Assembly: GCF_001190945.1 (NCBI RefSeq)
Contig: NZ_CP011112.1
Location: 4,588,001 to 4,652,000 of the forward strand
DNA from: Luteipulveratus mongoliensis
GTDB taxonomy: Bacteria > Actinomycetota > Actinomycetes > Actinomycetales > Dermatophilaceae
DNA length: 64,000 nucleotides
Direction of reading: 5' to 3'
Part shown: in pieces, positions 15,098 through 23,706 of the stretch
Layout of the letters: each line of letters opens with the position of its first letter
Numbering within the stretch: position 1 is the first letter of the stretch
Program-made: the position numbers and the translations under genes
Notes under the pieces: model-generated
Databases searched by the model: none
The model's input: the letters and a program-made list of their open reading frames with translations, nothing else
Told to the model about the DNA's origin: nothing

Positions 15098-16054
15098 ATG
15101 TCTGATGACACCAATACCCCTGAGAACAAAGATGACTCGATCATCGCGCTGCCCGAGCGCCCGGGCGGAGGCCGCGGCAAGCTGATCGGCGCCGTCGCTG
15201 CCGGCGTCGTCGTCCTTGTGGCCGCCGGCTTCGTCGTGAAGGCCGTAGCGTCCGGCGACGACGAGAAGAAGACCACGACCGTCAGCATCGGCACCACCGA
15301 GGCGAGCGCGCCGTACTGGAAGCCGCTCCAGGACCTCGCCGCCAAGCAGGACATCACCATCAAGGTGGTCAACTTCGGCGACTACACCCAGGCCAACCCG
15401 GCCCTGGCGCAGAAGCAGACCGACCTGAACCTGTTCCAGCACCTGCAGTTCCTGGCGACCTACGACGTGAGCGCGAGCCAGGACCTCACCCCGATCGGCT
15501 CGACCGTCGTGGTGCCGCTCGGCCTGTACTCCAAGAAGCACACCGCCCTCACCCAGATCCCCAAGGGCGGCAAGGTCGCCATCCCGAACGACCCGACCAA
15601 CCAGGCACGAGCACTGCTGGTGCTGCAGCAAGCCGGACTGCTGAAGCTCAAGGGTGGCGGCAACACGCTGTCCACTCCGGCTGACGTCGACGCCTCGGCG
15701 TCCAAGGTCACGGTCGCGCCGGTCGACGCCGCTCAGACGGTCGCCTCGCTGCCGTCCGTCGACGCCTCGGTCATCAACAACAACTTCGCCCTGGACGCCA
15801 AGCTCGACCCGTCCAAGACGCTGTTCAACGACGACCCGAAACGCCCGGAGGCGCTGCCCTACATCAACGCCTTCGTCGCGCGCGCCGAGGACAAGGACAA
15901 CCCGACCTACCTCAAGATCGCCAAGCTCTACCACGACCCGTCGGTCCTCGCGCAGGTCAAGGCGTACTCCAAGAACACCGCCGTCATCGTCGACAAGCCC
16001 CAGGCCGACCTCGTGAAGATCCTGGACGGGCTGAAGGCGGACGCAAAGAAGTGA
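15098..16054 (+). CDS. metQ: Methionine ABC transporter substrate-binding protein (MetQ/NlpA family)
   Basis: A 318-residue binding protein for methionine import. The mature domain starts near residue 60: TVSIGTTEASAPYWKPL, NFGDYTQANPALAQKQTDLN, LFQHLQFL, VAIPNDPTNQARALLVLQQA and VINNNFAL are MetQ/NlpA blocks. Unusually, the N-terminus is a 28-residue charged stretch and one hydrophobic segment (about 29-50) with no lipobox Cys, so it is probably anchored by an uncleaved helix instead of lipid. SD AGAAAGG lies before ATG 15098. It is the first gene of riboswitch-led metQ-N-I, and its stop overlaps metN. Confidence 0.92.
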   Translation: MSDDTNTPENKDDSIIALPERPGGGRGKLIGAVAAGVVVLVAAGFVVKAVASGDDEKKTTTVSIGTTEASAPYWKPLQDLAAKQDITIKVVNFGDYTQANPALAQKQTDLNLFQHLQFLATYDVSASQDLTPIGSTVVVPLGLYSKKHTALTQIPKGGKVAIPNDPTNQARALLVLQQAGLLKLKGGGNTLSTPADVDASASKVTVAPVDAAQTVASLPSVDASVINNNFALDAKLDPSKTLFNDDPKRPEALPYINAFVARAEDKDNPTYLKIAKLYHDPSVLAQVKAYSKNTAVIVDKPQADLVKILDGLKADAKK

Positions 16055-17076
16055 GCGAGGCACTCATCTCGCTCCGCGGCGTTGGCAAGTCCTTCACCCG
16101 GGGCAGCACCAGCGTCACAGCCCTGCGCGACATCGACCTCGATGTCGCGCAGGGCCAGGTGTACGCCGTCATCGGCTACTCCGGTGCCGGCAAGAGCACG
16201 CTCGTACGCCTGATCAACGGTCTCGAGCAGCCCACCTCTGGCGCGGTGCTCGTCGAGGGCAAGGATCTGACCTCGTTGAGTGCCAAGGAGATTCGCCAGG
16301 TGCGGTCCCGCATCGGCATGGTCTTCCAGCAGTTCAACCTGTTCGGGTCGCGCACGGTCTTCGCCAACATCGCATATCCCCTCCAGCTCGCCGGCTGGTC
16401 CAAGGAGCAGCAGCAGAAGCGAGTGGCCGAGCTGCTGACCTTCGTCGGCCTGACCGACAAGGCGTGGGCCTACCCCGAGGAGCTGTCCGGCGGCCAGAAG
16501 CAGCGCATCGGCATCGCCCGAGCGCTCGCGACCAACCCGCCGATCCTGCTGGCCGACGAGGCCACCAGCGCGCTCGACCCGGACACCACGCAGGACGTCC
16601 TGCGCCTGCTCCGCCGGGTCAACGAGGAGCTCGGCGTCACCATCGTCGTCATCACGCACGAGATGGACGTCGTACGCTCCCTCGCCGACCACGTGGCTGT
16701 CCTCGACGACGGCCGTCTTGTCGAGAGCGGACCGGTCCGAGAGATCCTGGCGCAACCGAAGGCCGCGACCACGCGCCGCTTCCTCGACGCCACCCTGCGC
16801 ACCCGCCCAGGCGACGGCGAGCTCGCCCGCCTGCGTGAGACGTACGACGGCGTGCTCGTCACCGTCGCCGTGCCGGACCAGCACACGATCGGCGGCCTGC
16901 TGACCGACGTGGTCCGCGATCACGACGTGAGCTTCGAGATCGTGCACGGCGGCTACACGACTATCAAGGATGAGTCGATCGGCACGTTCACCATTGCACT
17001 GCAAGGGGATTCGACTGCTGTGGAGCGCGCCGTCGAGGCGCTGTCCGGCGCGGCGACCGTGGAGGTGGCGGCGTGA
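16051..17076 (+). CDS. metN: Methionine ABC transporter ATP-binding protein MetN
   Basis: A 341-residue ATPase that powers methionine import. Walker A GYSGAGKST, Q-loop MVFQQFNLFGSRTV, ABC signature LSGGQKQRIGIARAL, Walker B ILLADEATSALD and switch VITHEMDVV are intact. The C-terminal part from about 265 is the NIL domain, which in MetN binds methionine and inhibits transport allosterically. GTG start at 16051 overlaps the metQ stop (GTGA), and its own stop overlaps metI in the same way, so the three proteins are made from one coupled message. Confidence 0.96.
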   Translation: MSEALISLRGVGKSFTRGSTSVTALRDIDLDVAQGQVYAVIGYSGAGKSTLVRLINGLEQPTSGAVLVEGKDLTSLSAKEIRQVRSRIGMVFQQFNLFGSRTVFANIAYPLQLAGWSKEQQQKRVAELLTFVGLTDKAWAYPEELSGGQKQRIGIARALATNPPILLADEATSALDPDTTQDVLRLLRRVNEELGVTIVVITHEMDVVRSLADHVAVLDDGRLVESGPVREILAQPKAATTRRFLDATLRTRPGDGELARLRETYDGVLVTVAVPDQHTIGGLLTDVVRDHDVSFEIVHGGYTTIKDESIGTFTIALQGDSTAVERAVEALSGAATVEVAA

Positions 17077-17735
17077 ACACCGACTGGGACCAGCTGCGTC
17101 CGCTGTACTTCGACTCCATCCAGCAGACCCTCACCATGGTGCTACTCACCCTGCTGATCGGCGGTTTGCTCGGCCTCGGGCTCGGCGTGCTGCTGCACGG
17201 CACCCGTCGCGGTGGACTCCTGGAGAACGTGCCGGTCTACACCGGGCTCAACCTGCTGGTGAACCTCGTCCGTCCGATCCCGTTCATCATCTTCATCACC
17301 GCGATCGGGCCGCTCACGCTGCGCGCGATGGGCACCACGATCGGCATCAAGGCGGCGACCTTTGCGCTGATCATCGCGGCAACGTTCGGGGTGTCCCGGA
17401 TCGTCGAGCAGAACCTGGTGAGCGTCGACCCCGGCGTCATCGAGGCAGCCCAGTCGATGGGCGCATCCCCCTGGCGGATCATCCGCACGGTCCTCGTCCC
17501 GGAGGCGCTCGGCCCGCTGATCCTGGGCTACACGTTCATCTTCGTCGCGGTCGTGGACATGTCCGCGGCGGCGGTCGCGATCAACGGTGGCGGCCTCGGG
17601 CAGTTCGCGGTGACGTACGGCTACCAACGGTTCGACTGGACGGTCACCTGGGTGGCGGTGCTGACCATGGTGGTCCTGGTGCAGCTGGCCCAGTTCACCG
17701 GCAACTGGTTGGCCCGCCGCGTCATGCGCCGCTAG
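17073..17735 (+). CDS. metI: Methionine ABC transporter permease MetI
   Basis: A 220-residue permease with five membrane segments. The ABC-coupling loop is SVDPGVIEAAQSMGASPWRI (EAA motif with conserved Gly), which docks into MetN. TGLNLLVNLVRPIPFIIFI and AVAINGGGLGQFAVTYGYQR are MetI-specific blocks. GTG start at 17073 overlaps the metN stop. It ends the operon and overlaps the convergent small gene by 4 bp at the stop codons. Confidence 0.95.
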   Translation: MNTDWDQLRPLYFDSIQQTLTMVLLTLLIGGLLGLGLGVLLHGTRRGGLLENVPVYTGLNLLVNLVRPIPFIIFITAIGPLTLRAMGTTIGIKAATFALIIAATFGVSRIVEQNLVSVDPGVIEAAQSMGASPWRIIRTVLVPEALGPLILGYTFIFVAVVDMSAAAVAINGGGLGQFAVTYGYQRFDWTVTWVAVLTMVVLVQLAQFTGNWLARRVMRR

Positions 17736-17920
17736 GTCTTTCGGAGACCAGCACGCGCGACGCAGAACAGCACACAGGATGGAATGGCGAAGACTGCGAC
17801 GAAGACCGTGTAGTCACCGATCTCGTAGCTGTCTGCAACCGCAAACGGCACCGTGAGCGCCGCCGTCACCACGGCACCCATCAGGAGTCCCTTCGCGACC
17901 GCTACCAGAACCTGTCCCAC
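17732..17920 (-). CDS. Small hypothetical membrane protein
   Basis: A 62-residue protein with two hydrophobic segments (about 5-27 and 36-56) joined by ADSYEIGDYT. No family recognised. The GTG start at 17920 is preceded by ATAGGAGTACGAC, a good ribosome-binding site at 7 bp, which argues for a real gene. Convergent with metI, sharing 4 bp at the ends. Confidence 0.5.
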   Translation of the reverse strand: MGQVLVAVAKGLLMGAVVTAALTVPFAVADSYEIGDYTVFVAVFAIPSCVLFCVARAGLRKT

Positions 17921-17961
17921 GTCGTACTCCTATCCTCGCCCGCCATGTCTTGTATCCAGGC

Positions 17962-18009
17962 CCCGAACTCCTAGCGAACTTCAAATTGTCCTTGAAGTTG
18001 AAGTTCGGG
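17962..18009. promoter_or_regulatory. Two-tier inverted repeat between divergent genes
   Basis: Inner arms AACTTCAA (17977-17984) and TTGAAGTT (17992-17999) are perfect with a 7-nt loop; outer arms CCCGAACT (17962-17969) and AGTTCGGG (18002-18009) are also perfect. It is AT-richer than its surroundings. Placed between a minus-strand and a plus-strand gene, it could be a shared operator or a terminator; there is no T tract on the + side. Confidence 0.55.
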
Positions 18010-18069
18010 CTCCTATCCCCGTCGACACCGCGTTGTCGTGCGCCGCTGACCCTCAGGCAGTATGGGTGG

Positions 18070-18816
18070 GTGAACGCCGACGCGAACGGACGCATGGCCC
18101 TGATCACCGGTGGGTCCACCGAGATCGGAGCGGCGTGCGCTCGCGCCCTGGCCGCCTCTGGAGCGCGCGTCGTCGTGGCCGACCAGGACGAGCACCGGGC
18201 GGGTCTGATCGCCAGCGCGATCGGCGGGCAGGTCTGGCCGATCAACCTGCAGGACACGGCCGCGCTCGCGAGCCTCACCCTCGACGCCGACATCCTGGTC
18301 AACGCCGCGGGCGCCACCGCTGTCGCGCCGCTGCACGAGCTCACGCCGCAGGACTTCGGTCGCGTGCACCGCGTCCTGGTCGAGGCGCCCTACCTGCTGA
18401 TCCGCGCGGCCCTTCCCCACATGTACGACCGTGGCTGGGGTCGGATCATCAACATCACTTCCGCCTACGGCCGGGCCGGCGCCCGCGAGCAGGCCGCTGC
18501 GGTCTCGGCCGCGCACGCCCTCGAGGGTCTGTCCAAGGTCACCGCCCTGGAGGCCGGCCCTCGGGGCGTCACCAGCAACTGCGTCAGCCCCGCCCAGATC
18601 CGCACCGCCGAGCTCGATGACGTCATCGCCCGGCTGGCTGCAGAGCGCGAGGTCGGCGAGGATGTCGTGGTCGACGATCTGCTCGCGCGCTCGAGCATCA
18701 AGCGGTTCGTCGAGGCACGAGAGGTCGCCGCTCTGGTGACCTGGCTGGCAGGGGACGACGCCGCCATGGTCAACGGGGCGTCGTACGCCATGGACGGTGG
18801 CTGGACCGCCGCCTGA
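18070..18816 (+). CDS. SDR family protein, catalytic Tyr/Lys lost
   Basis: A 248-residue classical-SDR protein, closest in pattern to 3-hydroxybutyrate dehydrogenases (C-terminal RSSIKRFVEAREVAALVTWL and GASYAMDGGWTA). The cofactor loop is TGGSTEIGAACA, with Glu where GIG has its first Gly, and ILVNAAGAT is the NAG-type strand. Catalytic Ser remains in NITSAYGR, but the YxxxK region reads AAAVSAAHALEGLSK: Tyr is replaced and Lys is missing. It is therefore probably not an active dehydrogenase of the standard mechanism; it may bind a ligand or partner. GTG 18070 chosen; ATG 18094 is possible. Confidence 0.8.
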   Translation: MNADANGRMALITGGSTEIGAACARALAASGARVVVADQDEHRAGLIASAIGGQVWPINLQDTAALASLTLDADILVNAAGATAVAPLHELTPQDFGRVHRVLVEAPYLLIRAALPHMYDRGWGRIINITSAYGRAGAREQAAAVSAAHALEGLSKVTALEAGPRGVTSNCVSPAQIRTAELDDVIARLAAEREVGEDVVVDDLLARSSIKRFVEAREVAALVTWLAGDDAAMVNGASYAMDGGWTAA

Positions 18817-18860
18817 CCTGCAGGGTTAGCGTGGGGGTCTCGACTCCCAGGAGGTTTGGC

Positions 18861-19367
18861 GTGAGCGTGGCAACCAAGATCCTGACGGACGGCTTCGAGC
18901 GGGTGCGCGAGAACGTCGTGAGCGTGTTGGACGGTCTCAGCGCCGAGCAGCTGCTGACCCGTCCCGGTCCCGACGCCAACTCCATCGCCTGGTTGGTCTG
19001 GCACTTGAGCCGTGTCCAGGACTCTCACCTGTCGGAACTCGTGGGCGGCGAACAGGTTTGGGACAGTGAGGGATTCGCGGCCAGGTTCAGCCTCCCTTAC
19101 GCCGACAGCGCGACCGGCTACGGCCAGTCCAGCGCCGACGTCGGCACCTTTCGTCTCAGCGACCCGAGCCTGCTCGCGGACTACCACGCGGCCGCCCACG
19201 AGCTGACGCTCACCGTGCTCAAGGGTCTGTCCGACCAAGACCTCAGCGAGGTCATCGACCGCCGCTGGGATCCGCCGGTGACCCGCGCCGTACGCCTGGT
19301 GTCGGTAATCGACGACACCGCCCAGCACGTCGGTCAGGCCGCGTACGTCCGCGGTCTCATCACCTGA
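18861..19367 (+). CDS. DinB-like/DUF664 family protein
   Basis: A 168-residue four-helix protein of the DinB/DUF664 superfamily, which includes mycothiol-dependent enzymes in actinobacteria. Metal-type histidines are visible in AWLVWHLSRVQDSHLSEL and DDTAQHVGQAAYVRGL, with the middle helix LADYHAAAHELTLTVL. A thiol-transferase or metal-binding role is inference. GTG at 18861 follows AGGAGG at 18849-18854. It lies 44 bp after the SDR-like gene and may be co-transcribed. Confidence 0.8.
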   Translation: MSVATKILTDGFERVRENVVSVLDGLSAEQLLTRPGPDANSIAWLVWHLSRVQDSHLSELVGGEQVWDSEGFAARFSLPYADSATGYGQSSADVGTFRLSDPSLLADYHAAAHELTLTVLKGLSDQDLSEVIDRRWDPPVTRAVRLVSVIDDTAQHVGQAAYVRGLIT

Positions 19368-19372
19368 GCGAG

Positions 19373-19675
19373 TCAGAGCTCCAGATCGAAGGCTGCTGCG
19401 ATCGCGGCGTTCAGCTCGGCTTCCTGCTCTCGAAGTAGATATCCGACCTCGCGGCCGAGGTCCGTGGCCCGAATGGTGCTGATGTTGTCGCAGCTGACGA
19501 CGCAGTCATGATCGAGTCCGTTGGCCGGGCCGACCCTCACCTCCGTGGAGATGCCTCGGATGGTGCTGGTGATCGGAGCGACCGTGACCCAGTGCAGCAG
19601 GGGTCGCGCGAGCTCACGGGTGAGCACGAGCACAGGTCGACTCTTGTCCGTGCGCCCGATGTGGATCGGACGCAT
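19373..19675 (-). CDS. Type II toxin, MazF/PemK family
   Basis: A 100-residue MazF/PemK-like mRNA interferase. IHIGRTDKSRPVLVLTREL holds the conserved Arg-Pro-Val core, VTVAPITSTIRGISTEV the Thr/Ser active-site strand, and DCVVSCDNISTIR the C-terminal conserved strand. Length is typical. ATG 19675 overlaps the antitoxin stop by one base (TGATG), so synthesis depends on the antitoxin message. The cleavage sequence cannot be predicted. Confidence 0.9.
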   Translation of the reverse strand: MRPIHIGRTDKSRPVLVLTRELARPLLHWVTVAPITSTIRGISTEVRVGPANGLDHDCVVSCDNISTIRATDLGREVGYLLREQEAELNAAIAAAFDLEL

Positions 19676-19917
19676 CAGTCCAGGTCGTCCATCGGTGTGC
19701 CCGCGGCTTCGGTCAGCCAGCCGTCGAGGTCCGGGTAGGGATTGCCACCCGCCGCTCGCAGGATCTCCACATCGCGCAGAGTCTGCTGCCGACGTCGCTC
19801 ACGGTCGAGGGCGCGCTTCACGACATCGGCGCGACTACTCGCGTCTCCACGTTGGACCATCTCATCGATGAACGCCACCTGGTCGTCGGGAAGACGCACG
19901 GCGATCTGAGTACTCAT
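19675..19917 (-). CDS. Ribbon-helix-helix antitoxin of the MazF-like pair
   Basis: An 80-residue antitoxin. The N-terminal [20 protein letters not shown] is a ribbon-helix-helix DNA-binding strand and helix, followed by [17 protein letters not shown]. The acidic, Pro/Gly-rich C-terminus ([18 protein letters not shown]) is the likely toxin-binding tail. It is the first gene of the two-gene operon and probably represses it through the inverted repeat immediately upstream. Confidence 0.9.
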   Translation of the reverse strand: MSTQIAVRLPDDQVAFIDEMVQRGDASSRADVVKRALDRERRRQQTLRDVEILRAAGGNPYPDLDGWLTEAAGTPMDDLD

Positions 19918-19924
19918 ACCTCAA

Positions 19925-19955
19925 CGGTACCCCTATGGGATTCAAAATGGTACCG
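19925..19955. promoter_or_regulatory. Inverted repeat upstream of the antitoxin, candidate operator
   Basis: Arms CGGTACC (19925-19931) and GGTACCG (19949-19955) are perfect with a 17-bp AT-rich spacer, 8 bp from the antitoxin start. Position and symmetry fit the autorepression typical of toxin-antitoxin operons. The spacer is long for one RHH dimer pair, so two dimers may bind. Confidence 0.5.
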
Positions 19956-20023
19956 GCGCATGGCAACGCGCTGCCTACGTCCGTGAAACACCGGGGACAC
20001 ATGCCGTTGCTGTACTGACGAGC

Positions 20024-20326
20024 GTGCACCTCACACCCGCCGACACCGAGAAGCTGCTCCTGTCGGTCGCCGGCATGGTGGCCCGCGAACGGCTGGGTCG
20101 CGGCGTCCGCCTCAACTACCCCGAAGCCGTCGCGCTGCTGTCGACCTGGGTCATCGAGCGCGCCCGTGAGGGAGCGCTCGTCGTCGATCTCATGGAGCAG
20201 GGTCGCGCCGTCCTCGCGCGCGACCAGGTCATGGACGGTGTCGCCGAGATGATCACCGATGTCCAGGTCGAGGCGACTTTCCCCGACGGTCGCAAGCTCG
20301 TCACCCTCCACCACCCGATCGCTTAG
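20024..20326 (+). CDS. ureA: Urease subunit gamma
   Basis: A 100-residue UreA, a structural subunit of the urease that splits urea into ammonia and CO2. Family blocks: [39 protein letters not shown] and [18 protein letters not shown]. Start is GTG at 20024. It begins the run ureA-B-C-F-G-D, all plus strand and closely packed. No regulator or riboswitch is visible in the 100 bp between it and the divergent antitoxin gene. Confidence 0.97.
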   Translation: MHLTPADTEKLLLSVAGMVARERLGRGVRLNYPEAVALLSTWVIERAREGALVVDLMEQGRAVLARDQVMDGVAEMITDVQVEATFPDGRKLVTLHHPIA

Positions 20327-20337
20327 GACGCTGAGTC

Positions 20338-20664
20338 ATGAGTGATACCAACGCCTCTGGGCCCGGCGCGATCCGCGTCCGACCGGGCACGATCACGCTG
20401 AACGAGGGCCGTGACCGCATCACCCTCGTCATCGAGAACACCGGTGACCGCCCCATTCAGATCGGCTCGCACCTGCATCTCCCGGACGCGAACTCAGCGT
20501 TGGACCTCGACCGGCGGGCGGCGTACGGCTTCCGTCTCGACATCCCGGCCGGCACCTCGGTCCGATTCGAGCCGGGCGTCTCGCGCGAGGTGAGCGCGGT
20601 CGCGCTCGGCGGCCGACGGCGCGTCCCCGGCATCCAGATCGGCAAGGGAGACGACCGTGGTTGA
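20338..20664 (+). CDS. ureB: Urease subunit beta
   Basis: A 108-residue UreB structural subunit. [20 protein letters not shown] is the usual N-terminal strand; [20 protein letters not shown] and [20 protein letters not shown] are hallmark blocks. ATG 20338 follows ureA by 11 bp. Its end overlaps ureC by 8 bp, the ribosome-binding site for ureC (AAGGGAG) lying within ureB. Confidence 0.97.
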   Translation: MSDTNASGPGAIRVRPGTITLNEGRDRITLVIENTGDRPIQIGSHLHLPDANSALDLDRRAAYGFRLDIPAGTSVRFEPGVSREVSAVALGGRRRVPGIQIGKGDDRG

Positions 20665-22360
20665 GCTGGACCGCGAGGCGTACGCCGCGCTCTACGGGCC
20701 GACCGCTGGAGACCAGGTGCGGCTCGGCGACACCGACCTGTGGATCGAGGTCGAGCAGGACCTCACCGCCGGCGGTGACGAAGCGGTGTTCGGCGGCGGC
20801 AAGACGATCCGCGAGTCGATGGCTCAGGGGCTACGGAGCAGCGCCGACGGTGCCCTCGACACGGTCATCACCAACGCGATCGTGCTCGACCACTGGGGTG
20901 TCGTGCGCGCCGACGTCGGCATCCGCGGCGGACGCATTGTCGCGCTTGGCCGCTCCGGCAACCCGGACATCGCTGACGGCGTACACCCAGAGCTCGAGAT
21001 CGGGCCGGGCACCGATGTCATCGCCGGCGAGGGCAAGATCCTCACCGCGGGCGGCATCGACATGCACGTGCACCTGCTGTCGACGAGCCAGATCGAGGAG
21101 GCTCTCGCGACCGGCATCACCACCATCGGTGGTGGCGGCACCGGCCCGTCCGAGGGTTCGAAGGCCACCACGGTCACTCCTGGACCGTGGCACCTCCGGT
21201 CAGTCCTGCGCGGGCTCGACCCGCTGCCGGTCAACGTGCTGCTGATGGGCAAGGGCAACACGGTGAGCGCCGCGGGCCTGCGCGAACAGGCGCTCGGCGG
21301 GGCGGCGGCGTACAAGGTGCACGAGGACTGGGGCAGCACCCCGGCGGCGATCGACGCAGCCCTGCGCGCGGCCGACGACCACGGCCTGCAGGTCACGCTG
21401 CACAGCGACAGCCTCAACGAGGCCGGCTACGTCGACTCGACGCTGCGCGCGATCGGTGGCCGCAGCATCCACGCCTTCCACACCGAGGGCGCCGGCGGCG
21501 GACACGCTCCGGACATCTTGTCGATCGCCGGACAGCCGAATGTCCTTCCAGGCTCGACGAATCCGACGCTTCCGCACACCGTCAACACACTCGCCGAGCA
21601 TCTCGACATGCTCATCGTCTGCCACCACCTCAACCCGGCGGTACCAGAGGACCTCGCGTTCGCCGAGTCCCGCATCCGGTCGACCACCATCGCGGCCGAG
21701 GACCTGCTGCACGACATGGGCGCGCTGTCCATGACGTCCTCGGACGCGCAGGCGATGGGTCGGATCGGCGAGGTCATCACCCGCACCTGGCAGGTCGCGC
21801 ACGTCATGAAGGCGCGGCTCGGCTCGCTCGGCGAGAGCCTGCCCGCCGACAACGAGCGCGCCCGCCGCTACGTCGCGAAGTACACGATCAACCCCGCCAT
21901 CGCACACGGCATCGATCACGAGGTCGGCTCGGTCGAGGCCGGCAAGCTCGCCGACCTGGTGCTGTGGGAGCCCAAGCTGTTCGGGTTCCGACCGTCGGTC
22001 GTCGTCAAGGGTGGCGCGATCGCCTGGGCCGCTCTCGGCGACGCCAACGCCTCCATCCCGACTCCGCAGCCCGTGCTGATGCGCCCGGCGCTTGTCACCG
22101 CCGCGGGTGCCGACCTGTCGTACGCCTTCGTCTCGCCCGCCGCTCTCGACGCCGGGCTGGCCGACCAGCTCGGGCTGCGCCGCTCGCTCGCGGCGGTGAG
22201 GCCGACCCGCGACATCACCAAGGCCGACATGGTCAACAACGACGCTCTCCCACAGATCGACATCGACCCGGAGACGTTCGCCATCACGATCGATGGTGAG
22301 ACGGTCGAGCCGCAACCCGTCAGCGAGCTGCCCCTCGCCCAGCTGTACTCGATGTTCTGA
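20657..22360 (+). CDS. ureC: Urease subunit alpha (catalytic)
   Basis: A 567-residue catalytic subunit with normal length. Nickel and active-site features are in place: [12 protein letters not shown] (His-x-His), [11 protein letters not shown] (Lys that is carbamylated), [12 protein letters not shown] and [15 protein letters not shown] (nickel His), and [20 protein letters not shown] (flap Cys-His of the mobile loop). The usual THIHFI version reads MHVHLLS here. GTG start overlapping ureB. With the accessory genes present, a working nickel urease is expected. Confidence 0.98.
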   Translation: MVELDREAYAALYGPTAGDQVRLGDTDLWIEVEQDLTAGGDEAVFGGGKTIRESMAQGLRSSADGALDTVITNAIVLDHWGVVRADVGIRGGRIVALGRSGNPDIADGVHPELEIGPGTDVIAGEGKILTAGGIDMHVHLLSTSQIEEALATGITTIGGGGTGPSEGSKATTVTPGPWHLRSVLRGLDPLPVNVLLMGKGNTVSAAGLREQALGGAAAYKVHEDWGSTPAAIDAALRAADDHGLQVTLHSDSLNEAGYVDSTLRAIGGRSIHAFHTEGAGGGHAPDILSIAGQPNVLPGSTNPTLPHTVNTLAEHLDMLIVCHHLNPAVPEDLAFAESRIRSTTIAAEDLLHDMGALSMTSSDAQAMGRIGEVITRTWQVAHVMKARLGSLGESLPADNERARRYVAKYTINPAIAHGIDHEVGSVEAGKLADLVLWEPKLFGFRPSVVVKGGAIAWAALGDANASIPTPQPVLMRPALVTAAGADLSYAFVSPAALDAGLADQLGLRRSLAAVRPTRDITKADMVNNDALPQIDIDPETFAITIDGETVEPQPVSELPLAQLYSMF

Positions 22361-22361
22361 G

Positions 22362-23012
22362 ATGTCCTCCACCACAACGGAACTCGGCGTCCTGCTCCTC
22401 GCCGACGCACGCCTGCCGACGGGCGGTCACACCCAGTCTGCGGGACTCGAGCCCGCCCTGCTGGCGGGGATGGCGGAGGCCGACGTGCCGACCTATCTCG
22501 TCACCCGGCTGCGCACGACCACCCTTGTCGACGCCGCGACCGCGGTCGTCGCACTGCACGGTACGGGCGCCGACGGAGAGCTGGACGCGGTCACCCGAGC
22601 GTGGGCAGCGCGTACGCCCAACGATGTCGTCCGTGCCGCCTCGATCGAGGTCGGGCGCGGCTACCAACGTCTCCTCACCCGGCTCGGTGGCGACGCGACG
22701 CACGGGCGGCTCCCCCGGCCCATCGCCCTGGCTCTGCTCGCACTGCACCTCGAGATCGGGCCGGCCGACCTGGCCCGGCTCGTCTGTCACGACGACGTGC
22801 AGTCCGTCTGCGCCGCCGCCCTCAAGCTCGCTCCGCTCGATCCCGCAGAGACGGTCACCTGGGCCCTGGACGTCGCCCCCGAGGTCGAGTCCGTCGTACG
22901 CCGGGTCGTGCACCTGACCAGTCCCGACGAGATCCCCGCCGCTGCCGCTCCTGCCCTGGAGCTCTGGCAGCACGCTCATGCCCACGCACCCCGGAGGCTG
23001 TTCCGTGCCTGA
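22362..23012 (+). CDS. ureF: Urease accessory protein UreF
   Basis: A 216-residue all-helical UreF, which works with UreD and UreG to load nickel into Ure[21 protein letters not shown] is the family N-terminal block; the rest is helical with the C-terminal [13 protein letters not shown] tail that UreF uses for complex assembly. UreF is poorly conserved, so the name leans on gene order. ATG 22362 begins one base after the ureC stop. Its end overlaps ureG by 8 bp. Confidence 0.92.
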   Translation: MSSTTTELGVLLLADARLPTGGHTQSAGLEPALLAGMAEADVPTYLVTRLRTTTLVDAATAVVALHGTGADGELDAVTRAWAARTPNDVVRAASIEVGRGYQRLLTRLGGDATHGRLPRPIALALLALHLEIGPADLARLVCHDDVQSVCAAALKLAPLDPAETVTWALDVAPEVESVVRRVVHLTSPDEIPAAAAPALELWQHAHAHAPRRLFRA

Positions 23013-23706
23013 GAACCCCGTCCCCACGCGCGCCTTCCGAGTCGGCGTCGCCGGCCCGGTCGGCACCGGCAAGTCGTCCTTGATCGGGACGCTGTGCCGC
23101 GAGCTGTCCGCAGAGCTGCAGATCGGCGTCATCACCAACGACATCTACACCGACGAAGACGCACAGATGCTGCGAGCCGCGGGAGTCCTTGACCCGCAAC
23201 GGATTCGGGCCGTCGAGACCGGCGCCTGCCCGCACACGGCCATCCGCGACGACATCACGGCCAACGACCTGGCGATCGAGGATCTCGAGGCCGACTTCGC
23301 GCCCCTCGACCTCGTGCTGGTGGAGTCCGGCGGCGACAACCTGACCGCGACCTTCTCCCCCGCGCTGGTCGACGCGCAGCTGTTCGTGCTCGACGTCGCC
23401 GGTGGCGGAGACGTCGTCCGCAAGGGTGGACCGGGCATCGCTCGCGCCGATCTCCTCGTCGTCAACAAGACCGACCTCGCCCCGCACGTCGGCGTCGACG
23501 CAGCGCTCATGGAGCGGCAGGGGCGTGAGGCGCGCGACGGCCGACCGGTGATCGCGCTCTCCCGGTCGGACGCGAATTCCGTTGCAGCACTGTGCGATTG
23601 GGTCCGTACGATGCTCGCCGCCTATCGCTCCGGCGTGCATCATCCGCAGGACCCTGGTCCGATGGCCCCCCACAGTCACGCGGACGGCACGGTGCACGCG
23701 CATTGA
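23005..23706 (+). CDS. ureG: Urease accessory GTPase UreG
   Basis: A 233-residue SIMIBI-class GTPase for nickel delivery. [19 protein letters not shown] is the P-loop, [13 protein letters not shown] switch [15 protein letters not shown] the Cys-Pro-His nickel site, [16 protein letters not shown] Walker B/switch II and [12 protein letters not shown] the base-recognition NKxD. The His-rich end ([20 protein letters not shown]) may store nickel, perhaps offsetting the missing ureE. GTG 23005, with GGAGG 7 bp before it, is chosen. Confidence 0.96.
   Translation: MPENPVPTRAFRVGVAGPVGTGKSSLIGTLCRELSAELQIGVITNDIYTDEDAQMLRAAGVLDPQRIRAVETGACPHTAIRDDITANDLAIEDLEADFAPLDLVLVESGGDNLTATFSPALVDAQLFVLDVAGGGDVVRKGGPGIARADLLVVNKTDLAPHVGVDAALMERQGREARDGRPVIALSRSDANSVAALCDWVRTMLAAYRSGVHHPQDPGPMAPHSHADGTVHAH

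Noticed and set aside
22600-23083. Alternative + strand frame over ureF/ureG
   Set aside because: Arg/Pro-rich shadow; ureF and ureG explain the region completely.
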